From Dissophora ornata (Eukaryota > Mortierellomycota > Mortierellomycetes > Mortierellales > Mortierellaceae): a stretch of DNA of 48,849 nt. Location: the NCBI GenBank assembly GCA_025201705.1, contig MU616725.1, positions 1 through 48,849 on the forward strand. Reading direction: 5' to 3'. Both the position numbers and the translations under genes were made by a program. The notes beneath the pieces are model-generated. The model worked only from the letters and a program-made list of their open reading frames with translations. It had not been told where the DNA came from and made no database searches. Below, piece after piece: positions 13,101 through 24,638 of this stretch (within the stretch, counting starts at the first letter, position 1; every line of letters starts with the position of its first letter).

Positions 13101-13490
13101 TATCCTATCTACGAGCCTTTGCGATGAAATAAGCATTAACGCTCATTGCATGCCTCCTACTTGTGCTAATAGGATATCGGTATCAATTCTCGTTGAAAGC
13201 AGCTACTCCATGAACCAGGCTTATTGTCAACTATCGTGTAGCACTTTGCGTCTTCGACTCAGGTTTTAATTAAATTCAATTTATTGACGTTCTTGCGGTC
13301 TACTGCGACAAGTGGCGAAGTTTGATACAGAAGGGTAGAAGCCATCTACCCTACTCAGATCAGGGTGTGAATTGCAAAGAGTGTCTCCGTTTGAAATTAG
13401 AGAATGAAGAAGGGTATCTGAAATAAGGGGGGGTCCCCCTGGCCAATGTTTCGGAAGTGCTACTTCTGCATACACTTCTTCCTACTTAAT
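13101..13490. other. Convergent 3' intergenic region
   Basis: This 390-bp gap separates the stop codons of the E2 gene (+) and the unknown gene at 13491 (-). It contains A/T-rich stretches around 13255-13290 suited to 3'-end formation. I see no gene in it. Confidence 0.4.
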
Positions 13491-14990
13491 TCAGAGAAGT
13501 GGTGACAGCACGGGAATGCCAGATCCGACTTGGTACCAGATCTCGTCCACTGGGCTATCTGTATTATCGGTATGACTGAGTGCAGGTACTACTGAATCAT
13601 GCCCAGAAGTTGACAGAGGTACTGGTGACGACGATGAAAAGGGTCCCAACACATGAATGTGCCGAATGGGCCACCTTGCCGTTTTCTTGTAGACATCCCC
13701 TGTCAAATTAGGGCTTTGGACCATCGAACCACCTCCAACTCCTGGTCCTGATGGCCCCTGGCATATATTTACAGCACTGATGTCATCCAAACAATAGTCT
13801 TCCTGAAGGTAAATCGTTTGTTTCGGTAGCATGCCTTGAAATACAAGTCCAGAACGAGCTTTCATGAGCAGATGACCTTTGGATCGGCCTGCAGGAAGGG
13901 GACTTGGGGATGACAGTATGGGAGTGTTCGCGAAGGTCACGGAATGTTGGAGTGGCAAGGCGTCAGAGGAAACGCTACTAATGCCCATAATCTGCTGAAT
14001 CAGTCTGCGCTCCCATGTCTTTTCTTCGCGTCCTCGCTTCTGGTCCTGTCGTTGATGCAGCTCTTGCTCCTCAAGGAAAGTAGCGTGCTGCTCTATTGCC
14101 CTGGTGTATGGCCTATTCAAGTCCGTGTCAGGCTCCTTCTGTGGCCTCGTTTCGTTCTCTGCAGTAGTGGAGCTATGGCATTCGGATCGCCGAACACTCT
14201 GCTCCACGATCGAGCCAGAGTCGGCAGCAGAGTGTGGGACACTATATGATGGCTGCAGTAACGATGTTGTTGCTGACCTATTCATACACACAGTCTGCTG
14301 GGCCTCCAAAGGTCCGATCCGGATCATGTATTGTTCTTTCGGAGTACTGATCGTCGCCCCGAATATAAGAGCCAAGGTTATGAACAGTTTAGGCGTCGAT
14401 GGCGTTGTCGATGATGAAGATGACAGCGTTGATGAAGGCAAGTACGTGGCGGAGGACCTGAGGTGATCGTAAAGTTGGGAATATATAGATTCTTCCAGAT
14501 CAACAAACATTCGCTCGCCGGTTTGTATAAACTCACGAAGAGATTTCGTGGGTATGGTGGAGTCGCTGTTCCAAGCAGAGTTCCAACGTACTGCTGGTGC
14601 TTGCGCTGCTGATGACATCAGTACATGGCAGGGGTCCTCAGGTTGTAGACGATCTTCTTCCTGGAATTGCTCTAATTGCAACTAGATCGGACAGTACAGC
14701 AGAAAGATATGGCTGTTGAGAATATCCAGAAGCCTCCTTGGAGTGCCTTCTTGGTGGTGAGGCATCCTTACCATTTGTTCAAGTTGATCCCAAGGACTGT
14801 TTGACAACGCAGAAAGTACATGTTAGTCTTCAACAGGCAATAAAAGTAATACATAAATCGGATATGGCCGGCCATTGTTGCTCAAACTCTACCTGCCCAT
14901 TTGTCCACGCATGTACATAATTGTCTTGATACTGGTGCAAGCCATCCTTATAGCCGTCTTGGCAGGGATCGGGCGTGGGAGGTTCATATC
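13491..14990 (-). CDS. Unrecognised protein, 5' end unresolved
   Basis: The main exon runs from 14681 down to 13491 (about 396 codons). It begins directly after a splice acceptor (ATCTAG), so at least one upstream exon exists. A candidate is the frame ending in ...YVHAWTNGQ between about 14990 and 14890, followed by a GTAGAG donor at phase 0, which joins cleanly to LQLEQFQEEDR. A competing model uses a 25-nt microexon near 14790. The protein has a helical N-terminal part (REFIQTGERMFVDLEESIYSQL), a Ser/Thr-rich stretch, a charged helix (EEQELHQRQDQKRGREEK) and a beta-rich C-terminal part (LVFQGMLPKQTIYLQED). I do not recognise the family. It lies head-to-head with RPB2. Confidence 0.6.
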
Positions 14991-15357
14991 CACCAGCATA
15001 CTGCTAGCGGGTATTTTCTGGGATATCGGCATACACAAATGCTGCTGTATGACCGAAAGTAGAAGTGGGAGAAAGGAAATGAGCTGAAGAGACGTGAGAA
15101 TAGAAGGCCAGGGTGTTCTTTCCGAGGCGCGTCTTCTAATCGTCGCAGTCCTCGATTGCGAATGATCATGTTTTGTGGCGAGAAGGTGGCGATGTTTTAA
15201 GCACCTCAAAAAAAAAAAAAAAAGTGACGTAACATGTTCGTGGAAGAGCGAACGTTCTGATCTTTAATCCTGTCTCCCTCTTTCAGGACAACCTCAACTG
15301 GCAGCTGCAACTTTCGATTCCTTTCCACTAACTGCCTCTCACAATACAATTTCAGGA
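14991..15357. promoter_or_regulatory. Divergent region upstream of RPB2
   Basis: This stretch lies between the minus-strand unknown gene and RPB2. It contains a 16-17-nt A run near 15208-15224 and no supportable gene. It should include the RPB2 promoter, probably shared with the divergent neighbour. Confidence 0.4.
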
Positions 15358-18300
15358 ATGGATGAGCAAGGTACACAGATCCGTTTGCATCCCACCTGGC
15401 CGCAGTAGTGCAGATGATGTGTTGGAATACGTCGCCTCCAAAACTGTGCCGCTCCAATGATACAACAGTCAAATGCAACCACAGCCTCGCAGCTTCAATG
15501 GCATACCACCGATACTTATTGATGTCGGTTTTCAATCAATTCCCGCTAGAGTACTACATGGATGAGGAGGAAGAGGCCATCACGCAGGAAGACTGCTGGG
15601 CCGTGATCTCGTCATTTTTCGAGGACAAAGGTCTGGTTCGACAGCAGCTCGACTCCTTTGATGAGTTCATCCAAAACACCATGCAGGAGCTGGTTGATGA
15701 AAACTCCAACATGATCCTCCAAACTTCGAGTCAGCATTCCGGAGCAGACGGCGATGTCACTGTAATTTGAAATGCGTGCTAGAGCGTTCTTGTTCGAACC
15801 ATCCCTGGTGATTTATAAGCTGACAGGAGAAAACTCTCTCCGCTTCTTTCAATCATTCAATCATCCATGAACAAATAGAAACGATACGAGATTAACTTTG
15901 GCCAGATCTACCTCTCGCGTCCAAGCATGACAGAGTCGGACGGAAGCACGCAACCTATGTATCCGCACGAGGCTCGCCTACGCAGTTTGACGTAAGTGGG
16001 CTTTTACGAGATTGGCGTATTTTAAGCGCATGTGCTTGACGGGGAGACAGATCAACAGACCCTGATTCTTTTCCTTGTTTTTGCCAGGTATGCGGCTCCA
16101 TTGTATGTGGACATGCGCAAGACCGTCAAAGTCGCTAACCCACATCACGAAAAGAACAAGGACAAAACCAACCCTCATGACATGTTTATGGAAGTGGAAG
16201 ACCACGGAGATGGCGGCGATATGAACAAGATCTTCATTGGAATGGTTCCCATCATGCTCAAGTCAACCTACTGTATGCTGACAGGCCTTGATGACAGCGA
16301 GTTGCAGAAGATGAACGAGTGCCAATACGATCAGGTATTGCCAAAGTCTGAAGTCTAGCCAATTTCGCTGCAACGTGTACAGGTCATTAACACTCATCAT
16401 ACACTAATATCACCCGTGCAGGGAGGCTACTTCGTGATCAACGGATCAGAGAAGGTCTTGATTGCTCAGGAACGTATGGCCACCAACACTGTCTACGTGT
16501 TCAGCAAGCCAGCAGGAAACAAGTACTCGTATACAGCAGAGATTAGAAGCTCTGTGGAACGTGGATCCAAGAATGCGTCTCCTTGCTGGGTCAAGCTTCT
16601 CGCTCGCTCTGCAGAGCGCGCTGGAACTGGTCAAACCATCGAGGCGACTCTTCCCTATATCCGAGACGGTGTTCCCGTCGTCGTGGTCTTCAGAGCTCTT
16701 GGTCTAGTCGCTGATCGTGACGTTCTAGAGCATATTTGCTACGACAGAAACGACTATCAGATGCTGGAGATGTTGAAGCCCTGTATTGAGCAGGCTTTCG
16801 TTATTCAGGACAAAGAGGTCGCTCTGGATTACATTGGCAAACGTGGAACAACTGTTGGTGTCACAAAGGAGAAGCGTACGAAATATGCCACCGAGATTCT
16901 GCAAAAGGAATTTTTGCCTCACGTGGGCACCCAGTCGCACAATCAGACGCGAAAGGCTTACTTTTTCGGATATATGATTCATCGCCTGCTGCTTGCTGCA
17001 CTCCATCGACGAGATGTGGATGATCGCGATCATTATGGAAAGAAGCGCATGGATCTTGCTGGGCCACTCTTGGGTGGACTGTTCAAGATGTTGTTCATAA
17101 AATTGACTAAGGATGTCAGCAAGTATCTTCGCAAGGTATGCCTTTGGTACTTGAACGCGCATCCTGCGCACGATATCGCGGACAATAGAAATAACGATAT
17201 ATTTACTTCTGCTAATAGTGCATTGATTCCAACAAAGATTTCGTTCTGTCAGTCGCGGTCAAGTCCAACACCATCACTAACGGACTCAAATACTCGCTGG
17301 CGACAGGAAACTGGGGTGAGCAGATGAAGGCTATGCAGTCGAGAGCAGGTGTGTCTCAGGTGTTGAACAGATACACGTTCGCTTCGACTTTGTCGCATTT
17401 GCGTCGTTGCAACACGCCCATCGGGCGAGACGGAAAGATTGCCAAGCCTCGTCAGCTTCACAACACGCACTGGGGAATGGTTTGCCCTGCCGAGACACCA
17501 GAGGGTCAAGCATGTGGTCTGGTGAAGAACCTGGCGCTCATGACCGCCATCTCTGTCGGTTCGCCTTCTGCACCCATCATCGAGTTCTTGGAAGAGTGGG
17601 GTATGGAGAACTTGGAAGAATTGACCGCTAACAACATTTTGGATGCCACAAAGGTCTTTGTGAACGGCGTTTGGGCCGGCGTGCATCGTGACCCTAGCAG
17701 TCTTGTCAATACGTTGAAGCGACTTAGGAGAAACTTGGATATCAACCCAGAGGTTTCTATCGTCAAGGATATCAGAGAAAAGGAATTGAGGATGTATACT
17801 GACGCAGGGCGATGCTTGAGGCCGCTCTTTATTGTTGAAGATCAGAAGCTTCTATTGCGCAAAGAGCATGTCGACGAACTTTCAAAACCGATGTACATCA
17901 ACGATGAAGGGAAGACAGTTGAGCCTTGGACTTGGGACGACCTGCTGAGCAACGGCCTTGTCGAATTTGTGGATGCCGAGGAGGAGGAGACGATTTTGAT
18001 CTGCATGACGCCAGAGGATCTGCATGAGTCGCAGCAGTTGCATCATGTTCAACAGCCAAGGGATGCCTCTGGACGTGTGAAAGGAGCCTCATCGATGTCG
18101 CTTCACACTTGGACCCACTGCGAGATTCATCCCAGCATGATTCTTGGTATTTGTGCCAGTATCATTCCCTTCCCTGATCATAACCAGGTACAATATGTGT
18201 CTGTTTGTCCTAACCGTACGCTTTAGAAACGTGGCTTGAAGATTTCTAGCCGGAATTAACGCAGCCTCCTTGCTTTTGTAGTCACCTCGTAACACATATC

Positions 18301-19766
18301 AGTCTGCCATGGGTAAACAAGCCATGGGTATATATGTCACCAACTACCAGGTCCGCATGGATACACTCGCCAACATTTTGTACTACCCCCAGAAACCTCT
18401 CGCAACCACTCGCTCCATGGAGTACTTGCGATTCAGAGAGCTGCCGGCCGGCCAAAATGCTGTGGTCGCCATTCTCTGTTACTCGGGATACAACCAAGAA
18501 GATTCTGTCATTATGAATCAGTCTTCAATCGATCGCGGTCTGTTCCGCAGTCTGTACTTCCGTACATATATGGATCAGGAAAAGAAGATCGGTATGACGA
18601 CTATGGAGGAATTCGAAAAGCCTACACGAGAGCATGTTTTGCGCCTGCGTCACGGAACATACGAGAAGTTGGATGATGACGGTTTGATTGCACCTGGCAC
18701 GCGTGTCTCTGGAGATGATATTATCATTGGAAAAACCAAACCCATCCCTGAAGATTCGACTGAGATGGGCCAGCGCACAGGAACGCATTCTAAGCTGGAC
18801 GCCTCGACGCCATTGAAAAGCACTGAGACTGGTATCGTGGACCAGGTAATGTTGACGACCAACCACGAGGGTGTCAAGTTTGTGAAGGTTCGAGTCCGAT
18901 CCACGCGTGTGCCGCAAATGGGAGACAAGTTTGCGTCTCGTCACGGGCAGAAAGGTACGATCGGTATTACCTACAGACAGGAGGACATGCCCTTCACAGC
19001 AGAGGGAATTACTCCAGATATTATTATCAACCCGCACGCTATCCCGTCTCGTATGACCATCGGGCATTTGGTCGAATGTCTACTATCGAAGGTATCGACA
19101 CTCGAGGGCAGTGAGGGCGATGCGACACCGTTTACGGATGTGACCGTCGAGGCCATTTCAGAGGCATTGAAGAAGCACAACTACCAGCAGCGTGGATTCG
19201 AGGTCATGTATAACGGGCATACCGGGCGTAAGCTAGCAGCCCAGGTTTTCCTTGGACCCACGTACTACCAGCGTCTGAAGCATATGGTCGACGATAAGAT
19301 TCACTCACGTGCACGTGGACCAGTCCAGATCTTAACCCGCCAGCCTGTGGAGGGAAGGAGTCGCGACGGTGGTCTCCGTTTCGGAGAGATGGAACGCGAC
19401 TGGTATGTTCGTTTTTAACTGCAGTCTCATGAAATCGAAGTTTTTCATTTTTATAAGGATGGTAACCTCTAAACTCGATTTTGTATCAAAAAACATTATA
19501 GCATGATCTCACACGGAGTCGCACAGTTTTTGAAGGAGCGTCTCTTTGATGCCTCGGACGCGTACCGCGTACACGTGTGCGATCTCTGCGGTCTGATGGC
19601 TATCGCGTCGTTGTCCAAGAATAGTTTTGAGTGTCGGTCGTGCAAGAACACGACACAGGTCTCGCAGATCCATATCCCGTACTCGATGAAGTTGTTGGTG
19701 CAGGAGCTCATGGCCATGGCGATCGCACCACGTTTGTTCACTGTAGATGCGGCAGCCAGACAGTAA
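15358..19766 (+). CDS. RPB2: RNA polymerase II second-largest subunit
   Basis: Predicted 1,217 residues, close to the usual 1,210-1,225. Exons: 15358-15370, 15550-15761, 15879-15991, 16088-16334, 16422-17135, 17219-18187, 18282-19402, 19502-19766, summing to 3,654 nt with every phase consistent. The subunit forms one half of the catalytic cleft of RNA polymerase II in the nucleus. Conserved segments include FINGSEK-type [14 protein letters not shown], the GNWGEQ and [12 protein letters not shown] block, [27 protein letters not shown], and [18 protein letters not shown] at about residue 970. The C-terminal zinc site is C1156, C1159, C1174, C1177. The first coding exon is only 13 nt and uses a GTACAC donor. 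The alternative start at 15558 would lose only the first seven residues. The identification is certain; the start is likely. Confidence 0.98.
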
Positions 19767-19896
19767 GCTGCACAGGCAGCAGGAGAGTCAGAAAGGAAAT
19801 ATCATTGATCAATAGGAAGATAGGCGATGTAAATAACATACATGCATTTTGCACCAAATTCATGCCAGTTTGGCATAAGACTAAATGAGTTTGAGT

Positions 19897-22083
19897 TTAT
19901 TGCTGCAATTTTTGGAGGTAGTCTCTTGCCATCGAAAACGGATCCATGTCCTCTGGGATCTGTAAAGGGTTTGATATGAACGACCGCTCCTCGTTCTCGA
20001 CGTCGTCTGAGACATCAAAGTTCGACGCCGACACATAGTTGTCCATATTAAAAGCCTGGGGTTTCTTGTTCATCTGAACAGCGAGAGATTTCCTGCGTTT
20101 GTCCACGTCAGCGAGTCGCTGCGTCAGCTCCTTTCGTTGCAGGTGGCAGCCCATCCCAATCACCTTATTCTCCAAGCCAGTCATCAACGTCTGGAGAATC
20201 CGGCATGCTGCAGGACTGAGAGGGACAGGGCGATTCGTTACGCTGGGCTTAAACAAGGACGAGAGGTACGCGTTCACCTGATAGTAATCCGTCATTGTTG
20301 GGACAGTTGTTGGTGCCATCCTCTGTTGTTTGTCCAGGCATTGCGCCGCTGTGATTTCAGGTGTCTTTAAGAATTCTCGGCGTCTTTTTGGAGGAGATGC
20401 AGGGCTTGAAGACAAGCTGTCGGTAGAGATCTTTCCTGTGTTCACACCGATGCTGGCAGAGTCTACTGTAGGTGTGCTTGCGATTGGCTTAGGAGCCCCT
20501 ATAGGCGTAACAGAAGTAGCGATATCGGAAGAAGACCGACGGCTGATAGGGCTGGCAGGGATGGATTCACTAATTGATGCTGAAGCGCTAGAGTTGGCGG
20601 CTAAGTTTGGCGCCGACCCACGCATGCTTACAAGGATTTCTTCTGGACAAGAAGATGAGGTCGACCTCGTAGAAATTGATGGCAACAAGGTTGGAGTCTG
20701 AGCTTGTGTGGGCTGTTGAGTAGAATGTTGGACGGACCCCGGTCCTACGGGCCACGGCGTTTCGATATAAACGCGCGGTGGATCCATTATTGGCATTATT
20801 GATTCCTTCGTCGCACCTGCCTCCACTGACTGCACCGCCTTGGAATTCTCGATCTCTCGATTCTGTGACCTCACGCGATCCAACATCCTCCTTGTAGCCA
20901 ATTCGAATCCCTGATTTAGAGCGAGAACGAGTATATTGGAAACGAGAGTTGTCAGTCGTGCAAACAGCTGTATCCCAAAAAAAAAAAAAAAAAAAAAAAA
21001 AAAGTAGTTTCCAATTACCCGATAATAATAGACATCCATGCGAAGGCCCGCTGAATTGACCGGGATTTTCCTGAGCATTTCAGTCGAATATGAGAACTTC
21101 TCCTTCGAAAACAAGTCTTCTCGCACAATCGGCCCCTGTGGGCGATACCAATCCTGTGGCAGGGGTTGTGGCAGTGATCCTGCAAAACTTGTCAGGACCC
21201 TGTTGCTCGGTGTTTCATACTTGTCATAAGGAAACGCAAATTGCAGGAACGGGAATTCCATGACGGGAGGATCAATCACCCAAACGCTCCGCAGGTGGTC
21301 TCCCTTGTCCTCGCGTATTGATTGGGGGTTAGCCAGAACCAAGTGTTGGTCAGGCCGTGCTGTAGAGGACTCTGCAAGGTCGTCGTCGACATCTTCAGTT
21401 GCAGTTTCAATAATGGCCTCCATTACAGTATCCTCCGCTATAGGTGCGGGTGTCGATGATCGGGACAGCGTCGTAGAGCCACCCCTCTTGGTTCCAAGAA
21501 AAGACTTCGTTCCCAGTCGATGTGAGGAGCTGCTACCATCGTCAGTGATATCTGGATTTTGGCCATGGAAATGTTCGAGCCATGATATGGATTTCCGGGG
21601 CCTGTACTTGCCACGCTTGGCCTTTCGTTCAGGTTGCAGCTCTGAAGTGCCTATTATCGCCACGTCATCTCCCTCTCCTACCTCTTCCCCTTCTTCATCA
21701 GAGGCCACCATCTGCCCAGTCTCTGCCGTTCCGCCAACAGGTGGCAAGTCGGTGTTGGGTGTTGAATCCTCTTCGTCTTGAGTATTTGCTGAGGGATCCT
21801 GAGAGTCATTATGCGTTTCAATTGATGGTGGTGGTTCTAGCGTCTGTTGAACGATGGAGGTCGCCGATGCCCGGCGCGGCTTGGCCTGACCTGAGTTTGA
21901 GGTGCGCCTTCGTTTTGTCGCAAGCTTGTCGCCTGCTATGTCGGGTGGGGGAGAAGAGGTTCTTCGACGGCGGGCGGAATGTAGCGTGGGTGCCGGCGGT
22001 TGTGCTGATTTAGATGTGGAGCCTCTCCTCTGGGATGGCTCAAGAACATTTGCCATCTCTGATCGTTCAATTTCCTTTGACAT
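19897..22083 (-). CDS. Unrecognised Ser/Pro-rich nuclear-type protein
   Basis: Predicted 711 residues from 22083-21019 and 20967-19897, with a 51-nt in-frame intron between them. The chosen start is the first ATG; the open frame extends a few codons upstream from a TTG. Residues 1-190 are basic and Ser-rich with likely nuclear-localisation clusters (ARRRRTS, KRRRTS). A conserved-looking globular block follows (VMEFPFLQFAFPYDKYE ... YSTEMLRKIPVNSAGLRMDV). Then come a helical segment after the intron, a long disordered Ser/Pro region with KRRRE, and a C-terminal coiled-coil-like helix (LENKVIGMGCHLQRKEL). A DNA- or chromatin-associated role is suggested by composition only. It is convergent with RPB2, with only 130 bp between the stops. 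Confidence 0.75.
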   Translation of the reverse strand: MSKEIERSEMANVLEPSQRRGSTSKSAQPPAPTLHSARRRRTSSPPPDIAGDKLATKRRRTSNSGQAKPRRASATSIVQQTLEPPPSIETHNDSQDPSANTQDEEDSTPNTDLPPVGGTAETGQMVASDEEGEEVGEGDDVAIIGTSELQPERKAKRGKYRPRKSISWLEHFHGQNPDITDDGSSSSHRLGTKSFLGTKRGGSTTLSRSSTPAPIAEDTVMEAIIETATEDVDDDLAESSTARPDQHLVLANPQSIREDKGDHLRSVWVIDPPVMEFPFLQFAFPYDKYETPSNRVLTSFAGSLPQPLPQDWYRPQGPIVREDLFSKEKFSYSTEMLRKIPVNSAGLRMDVYYYRVIGNYFFFFFFFFFGIQLFARLTTLVSNILVLALNQGFELATRRMLDRVRSQNREIENSKAVQSVEAGATKESIMPIMDPPRVYIETPWPVGPGSVQHSTQQPTQAQTPTLLPSISTRSTSSSCPEEILVSMRGSAPNLAANSSASASISESIPASPISRRSSSDIATSVTPIGAPKPIASTPTVDSASIGVNTGKISTDSLSSSPASPPKRRREFLKTPEITAAQCLDKQQRMAPTTVPTMTDYYQVNAYLSSLFKPSVTNRPVPLSPAACRILQTLMTGLENKVIGMGCHLQRKELTQRLADVDKRRKSLAVQMNKKPQAFNMDNYVSASNFDVSDDVENEERSFISNPLQIPEDMDPFSMARDYLQKLQQ
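20968..21018 (-). other. 51-nt in-frame intron containing a T27 tract
   Basis: On the coding strand the donor GTAATT is at 21018 and the acceptor ATACAG ends at 20968. Between them lies an uninterrupted run of 27 T (plus-strand A run 20977-21003). Because 51 is divisible by three and contains no stop, retention would add 17 residues containing a run of nine phenylalanines. That makes splicing far more likely than translation. Confidence 0.7.
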
Positions 22084-22365
22084 GCGTCTCGTGTGGGACA
22101 AGTGGAAAAGCGGTGGTCCGATCAGGTCGACGATGAAGACATCAACTCAGAACAATCGATGGCCAAAAAAGGCAACAGACATTTACACTCCAGCGAGAGT
22201 TGAAAGCGAACCCCCGCCAAGTTTCAACGCGGCCACCCTTACTCCTCTAGGGTTCACACCAAGGAAAACCAGCCAAGAGTAGAGCGATGTCACTAACTTC
22301 TTTATTTTACTTTTTTTAATGTATGCTATTCACTTATTCACTATCATTTCTCATGTCGACAGTTT
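22084..22365. other. Short tandem intergenic region
   Basis: This 282-bp gap separates the MADS-box gene's stop from the next minus-strand start. It must hold the 3' UTR of the former and the promoter of the latter. A T-rich stretch occurs at about 22290-22330. No gene is visible. Confidence 0.4.
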
Positions 22366-23395
22366 TCACTTGTCTCCGCGTCCTCCCTTTGACGCTGCGG
22401 ATGTTGGATTTGCAGGAGGAGCGCCAAATCCCGCCTGCTGTTGCTGCTGCGGCTGTGCCCAATGCTGCGAAGAAGGGTGAGGAGGCTGGCCATTGGAATT
22501 TGGAGCTCCTGCCGCGTACCCCATCCCCATGTTCGGATAGTTGTAGGGCGTCGCGGTTGAAGGCTGTGCCGAGTACGGGATATTGCTATAACCTGGGGCA
22601 TACATACCCATCGATGGTGAGTATGGTGGTGGCTGTTGCATGGGTTGCTGCTGTTGCTGAGGTGATGCCAGCGATGGTGACGGCGACTGCTCTTCGTGCT
22701 CTTGCTCTGATCCCTCTGCGGCTGATCCCTCCTGATCAGGCGCCGCGTAACCCTCCTACAAAATTTGTCAGTGTGATAACGATGATAATTAGATAGAGCA
22801 ACATGCAAAGAGAACCACAGGAACATGCAAAGATAGACAGACGATGCATACCGGCGTAGTCTCCTTGTCTGGTGCGTGTAAGCAGGCCTGGATCAAATTC
22901 TTGCCCTCTGCCTTGGTCACCAGGGGCTGCAGTTTAGGGGTGGTAAAAGTGTAGACCAGTCCAGTCTCAGAAACGACCAACAGCAGCACCTGCGTTCCTG
23001 TCAATGTGCTCAGTTCGTATGCCTATCAAGCGAGGTAATTCAACAAGATAATTAGCTTGCTATCGCCTATGCCTGTAATGATAATGAATTCTCTTGCTTG
23101 ACATAAAAGGAATGACAGCGGCCCGACTTGCCTTCTTCATGATGCCTGATTTGCGCTTGGAAAATGTAATGTGACGTCTACTCTTGTCTTCAATGTACTC
23201 GATCTTGATCTTTCTGCGCCCAGCGCGCTTGCCAGTCTTGGGTGCCTCATCCTCATCTTCGTCATCATCTTCGTCGCCATCGCCATGAACCTGCTTAAAC
23301 TTCTTGTCGATGTGCTCGTCGCCACTATCGTCTGAGGCATGGCCCTTTAGGTCGGCTCCGCCAACAGCTGCAACTTGGGCGCGTTTTGAACTCAT
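22366..23395 (-). CDS. MCM1: SRF-type MADS-box transcription factor
   Basis: Predicted 274 residues from 23395-23132, 22852-23022 and 22366-22755 on the minus strand. Residues about 58-113 form a complete SRF-type MADS domain: GRRKIKIEYIEDKSRRHITF, then KRKSGIMKKAYELSTLTGTQ, then the LLLVVSETGLVYTF strand and the KLQPLV extension typical of Mcm1/SRF. It should bind CArG-like boxes as a dimer with cofactors. The N-terminal tail is acidic (GDEDDDEDEDE). The C-terminal tail is Gln/Pro/Tyr-rich (QQQQQP, YSPSMGMYAPGY) and is a plausible activation region. The open frame extends to an ATG at 23497, but the chosen start (MSSKRAQV) suits the family. Intron 1 uses a GC donor. The orthologue name is inferred from the MADS domain and the single SAM extension. 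Confidence 0.93.
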
Positions 23396-24638
23396 GAGGC
23401 AAGATTTGTGGGTAAGGCAATCGCTGTAATTGTAAGGTACGCTACTGTCGCCTGGTCTCTTTCGGGTCTTACTATTTGTATCAGTCCAGGGCATCAATGA
23501 CGCAGTGTTAGTTCACAGTGTCGACTGAATATGTGTTGCCAAATGAGGTGAGAGGGTAGTTCAGCATCAATTGCCTGCAGTCTGCGCAGACAGTATGGCG
23601 AAGCATATAGACAAATATGGAGATGCATATAGTCAAGAATGGCGAAGTATACAGAAAACGTAAAAATACGTGTCCGCTAGATTGAATTTCACCAGAACGC
23701 CGGATAGGGCAGTCTGTGGGGGTCCCATTCATTGTTCCGCAGATTACCCGATGCCTCTCCCAATTACGCTCCCTCTCTTTAGCGTGCTTCTTCATAATAC
23801 CGCCACTCCATTATTATTATTTTTTGCTTTACACCTTGCGATCTTCCACATTTACTCATCACGTCGCCTTACTTCTTAGAAGAGGAAACGATGGCACTAA
23901 TAGCATATGGTTGGGATTAACGCAAGAGATAGGAGGGCAAGGAGAGTAACATTGATGGGGAAACTGTAGTCGAGCAGGCAGGATAATAGATGGGATGAAA
24001 ACCTATTGACTTCCTATTACGTCCTTCCAATGCATCTCTTTTGCCACCACACAGTCCGCTTTCTTTTCTTTGCAAGCTGTTTGTTGATTTACGTGGGAAC
24101 CATCCCTATTTTTTTCTTTTTTGCCGTGTCTTTTTTCATCTACCCGAATGGTACGTTATTGACACAGCACTCACAACAGCCCGACAGAGCGTAACAAAAA
24201 GAGACGCACTCCATTCGAAACAAGCAATGACCATTAAAGCACCACTCTGCACACCATCCAGCCATGTAGGATGTGTGTTGTGTTGGGTTAGTGATGAGCA
24301 GGGTGATGCTGCTATGCTGATGATTTGATTGTGCTAGCAATCCATGTTTTCAATGGATAAAAAACAAAGGAGAGAGCGAGAAACTGATTCGAGAAGGATG
24401 GATGGAGTATGTTCCCTTTCCGGCAATCGATTGTCGGCCAGTTTTGGTACCTACGATTATGGAAAGTCAGCAAGGACGGGCTCGATTAGGCAAGGAAGCG
24501 ATAAAAAAAAAGGGAGGAAAGCAAAGCAACAGAAAAAGGAAATGCTCGCTCAAACATGTGTGATTCGTCGGTTGGTGAAGTTGCACACGCCATTCTAATC
24601 TCCTACTGTTTCGTCATAACCCCTTAACAAACACTTTA
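23396..24638. promoter_or_regulatory. MCM1 upstream region and TFB3 downstream region
   Basis: This 1.24-kb stretch lies between two minus-strand genes. I find no gene here; the small open frames have no family features. It is T/C-rich around 23805-23875 and 24050-24140. The MCM1 promoter and a long 5' leader should lie toward the low-coordinate side. Confidence 0.4.

Noticed and set aside
15408..15557. Extension of the RPB2 second-exon frame upstream to 15408
   Set aside because: The sequence [11 protein letters not shown]... has no counterpart in Rpb2 and lies in an intron when the 13-nt first exon is used.
22344..22826. Minus-strand R/S/H-rich frame overlapping the MCM1 tail
   Set aside because: It is an alternate frame of the Gln/Pro-rich MADS protein tail, whose spliced frame is complete and in phase.
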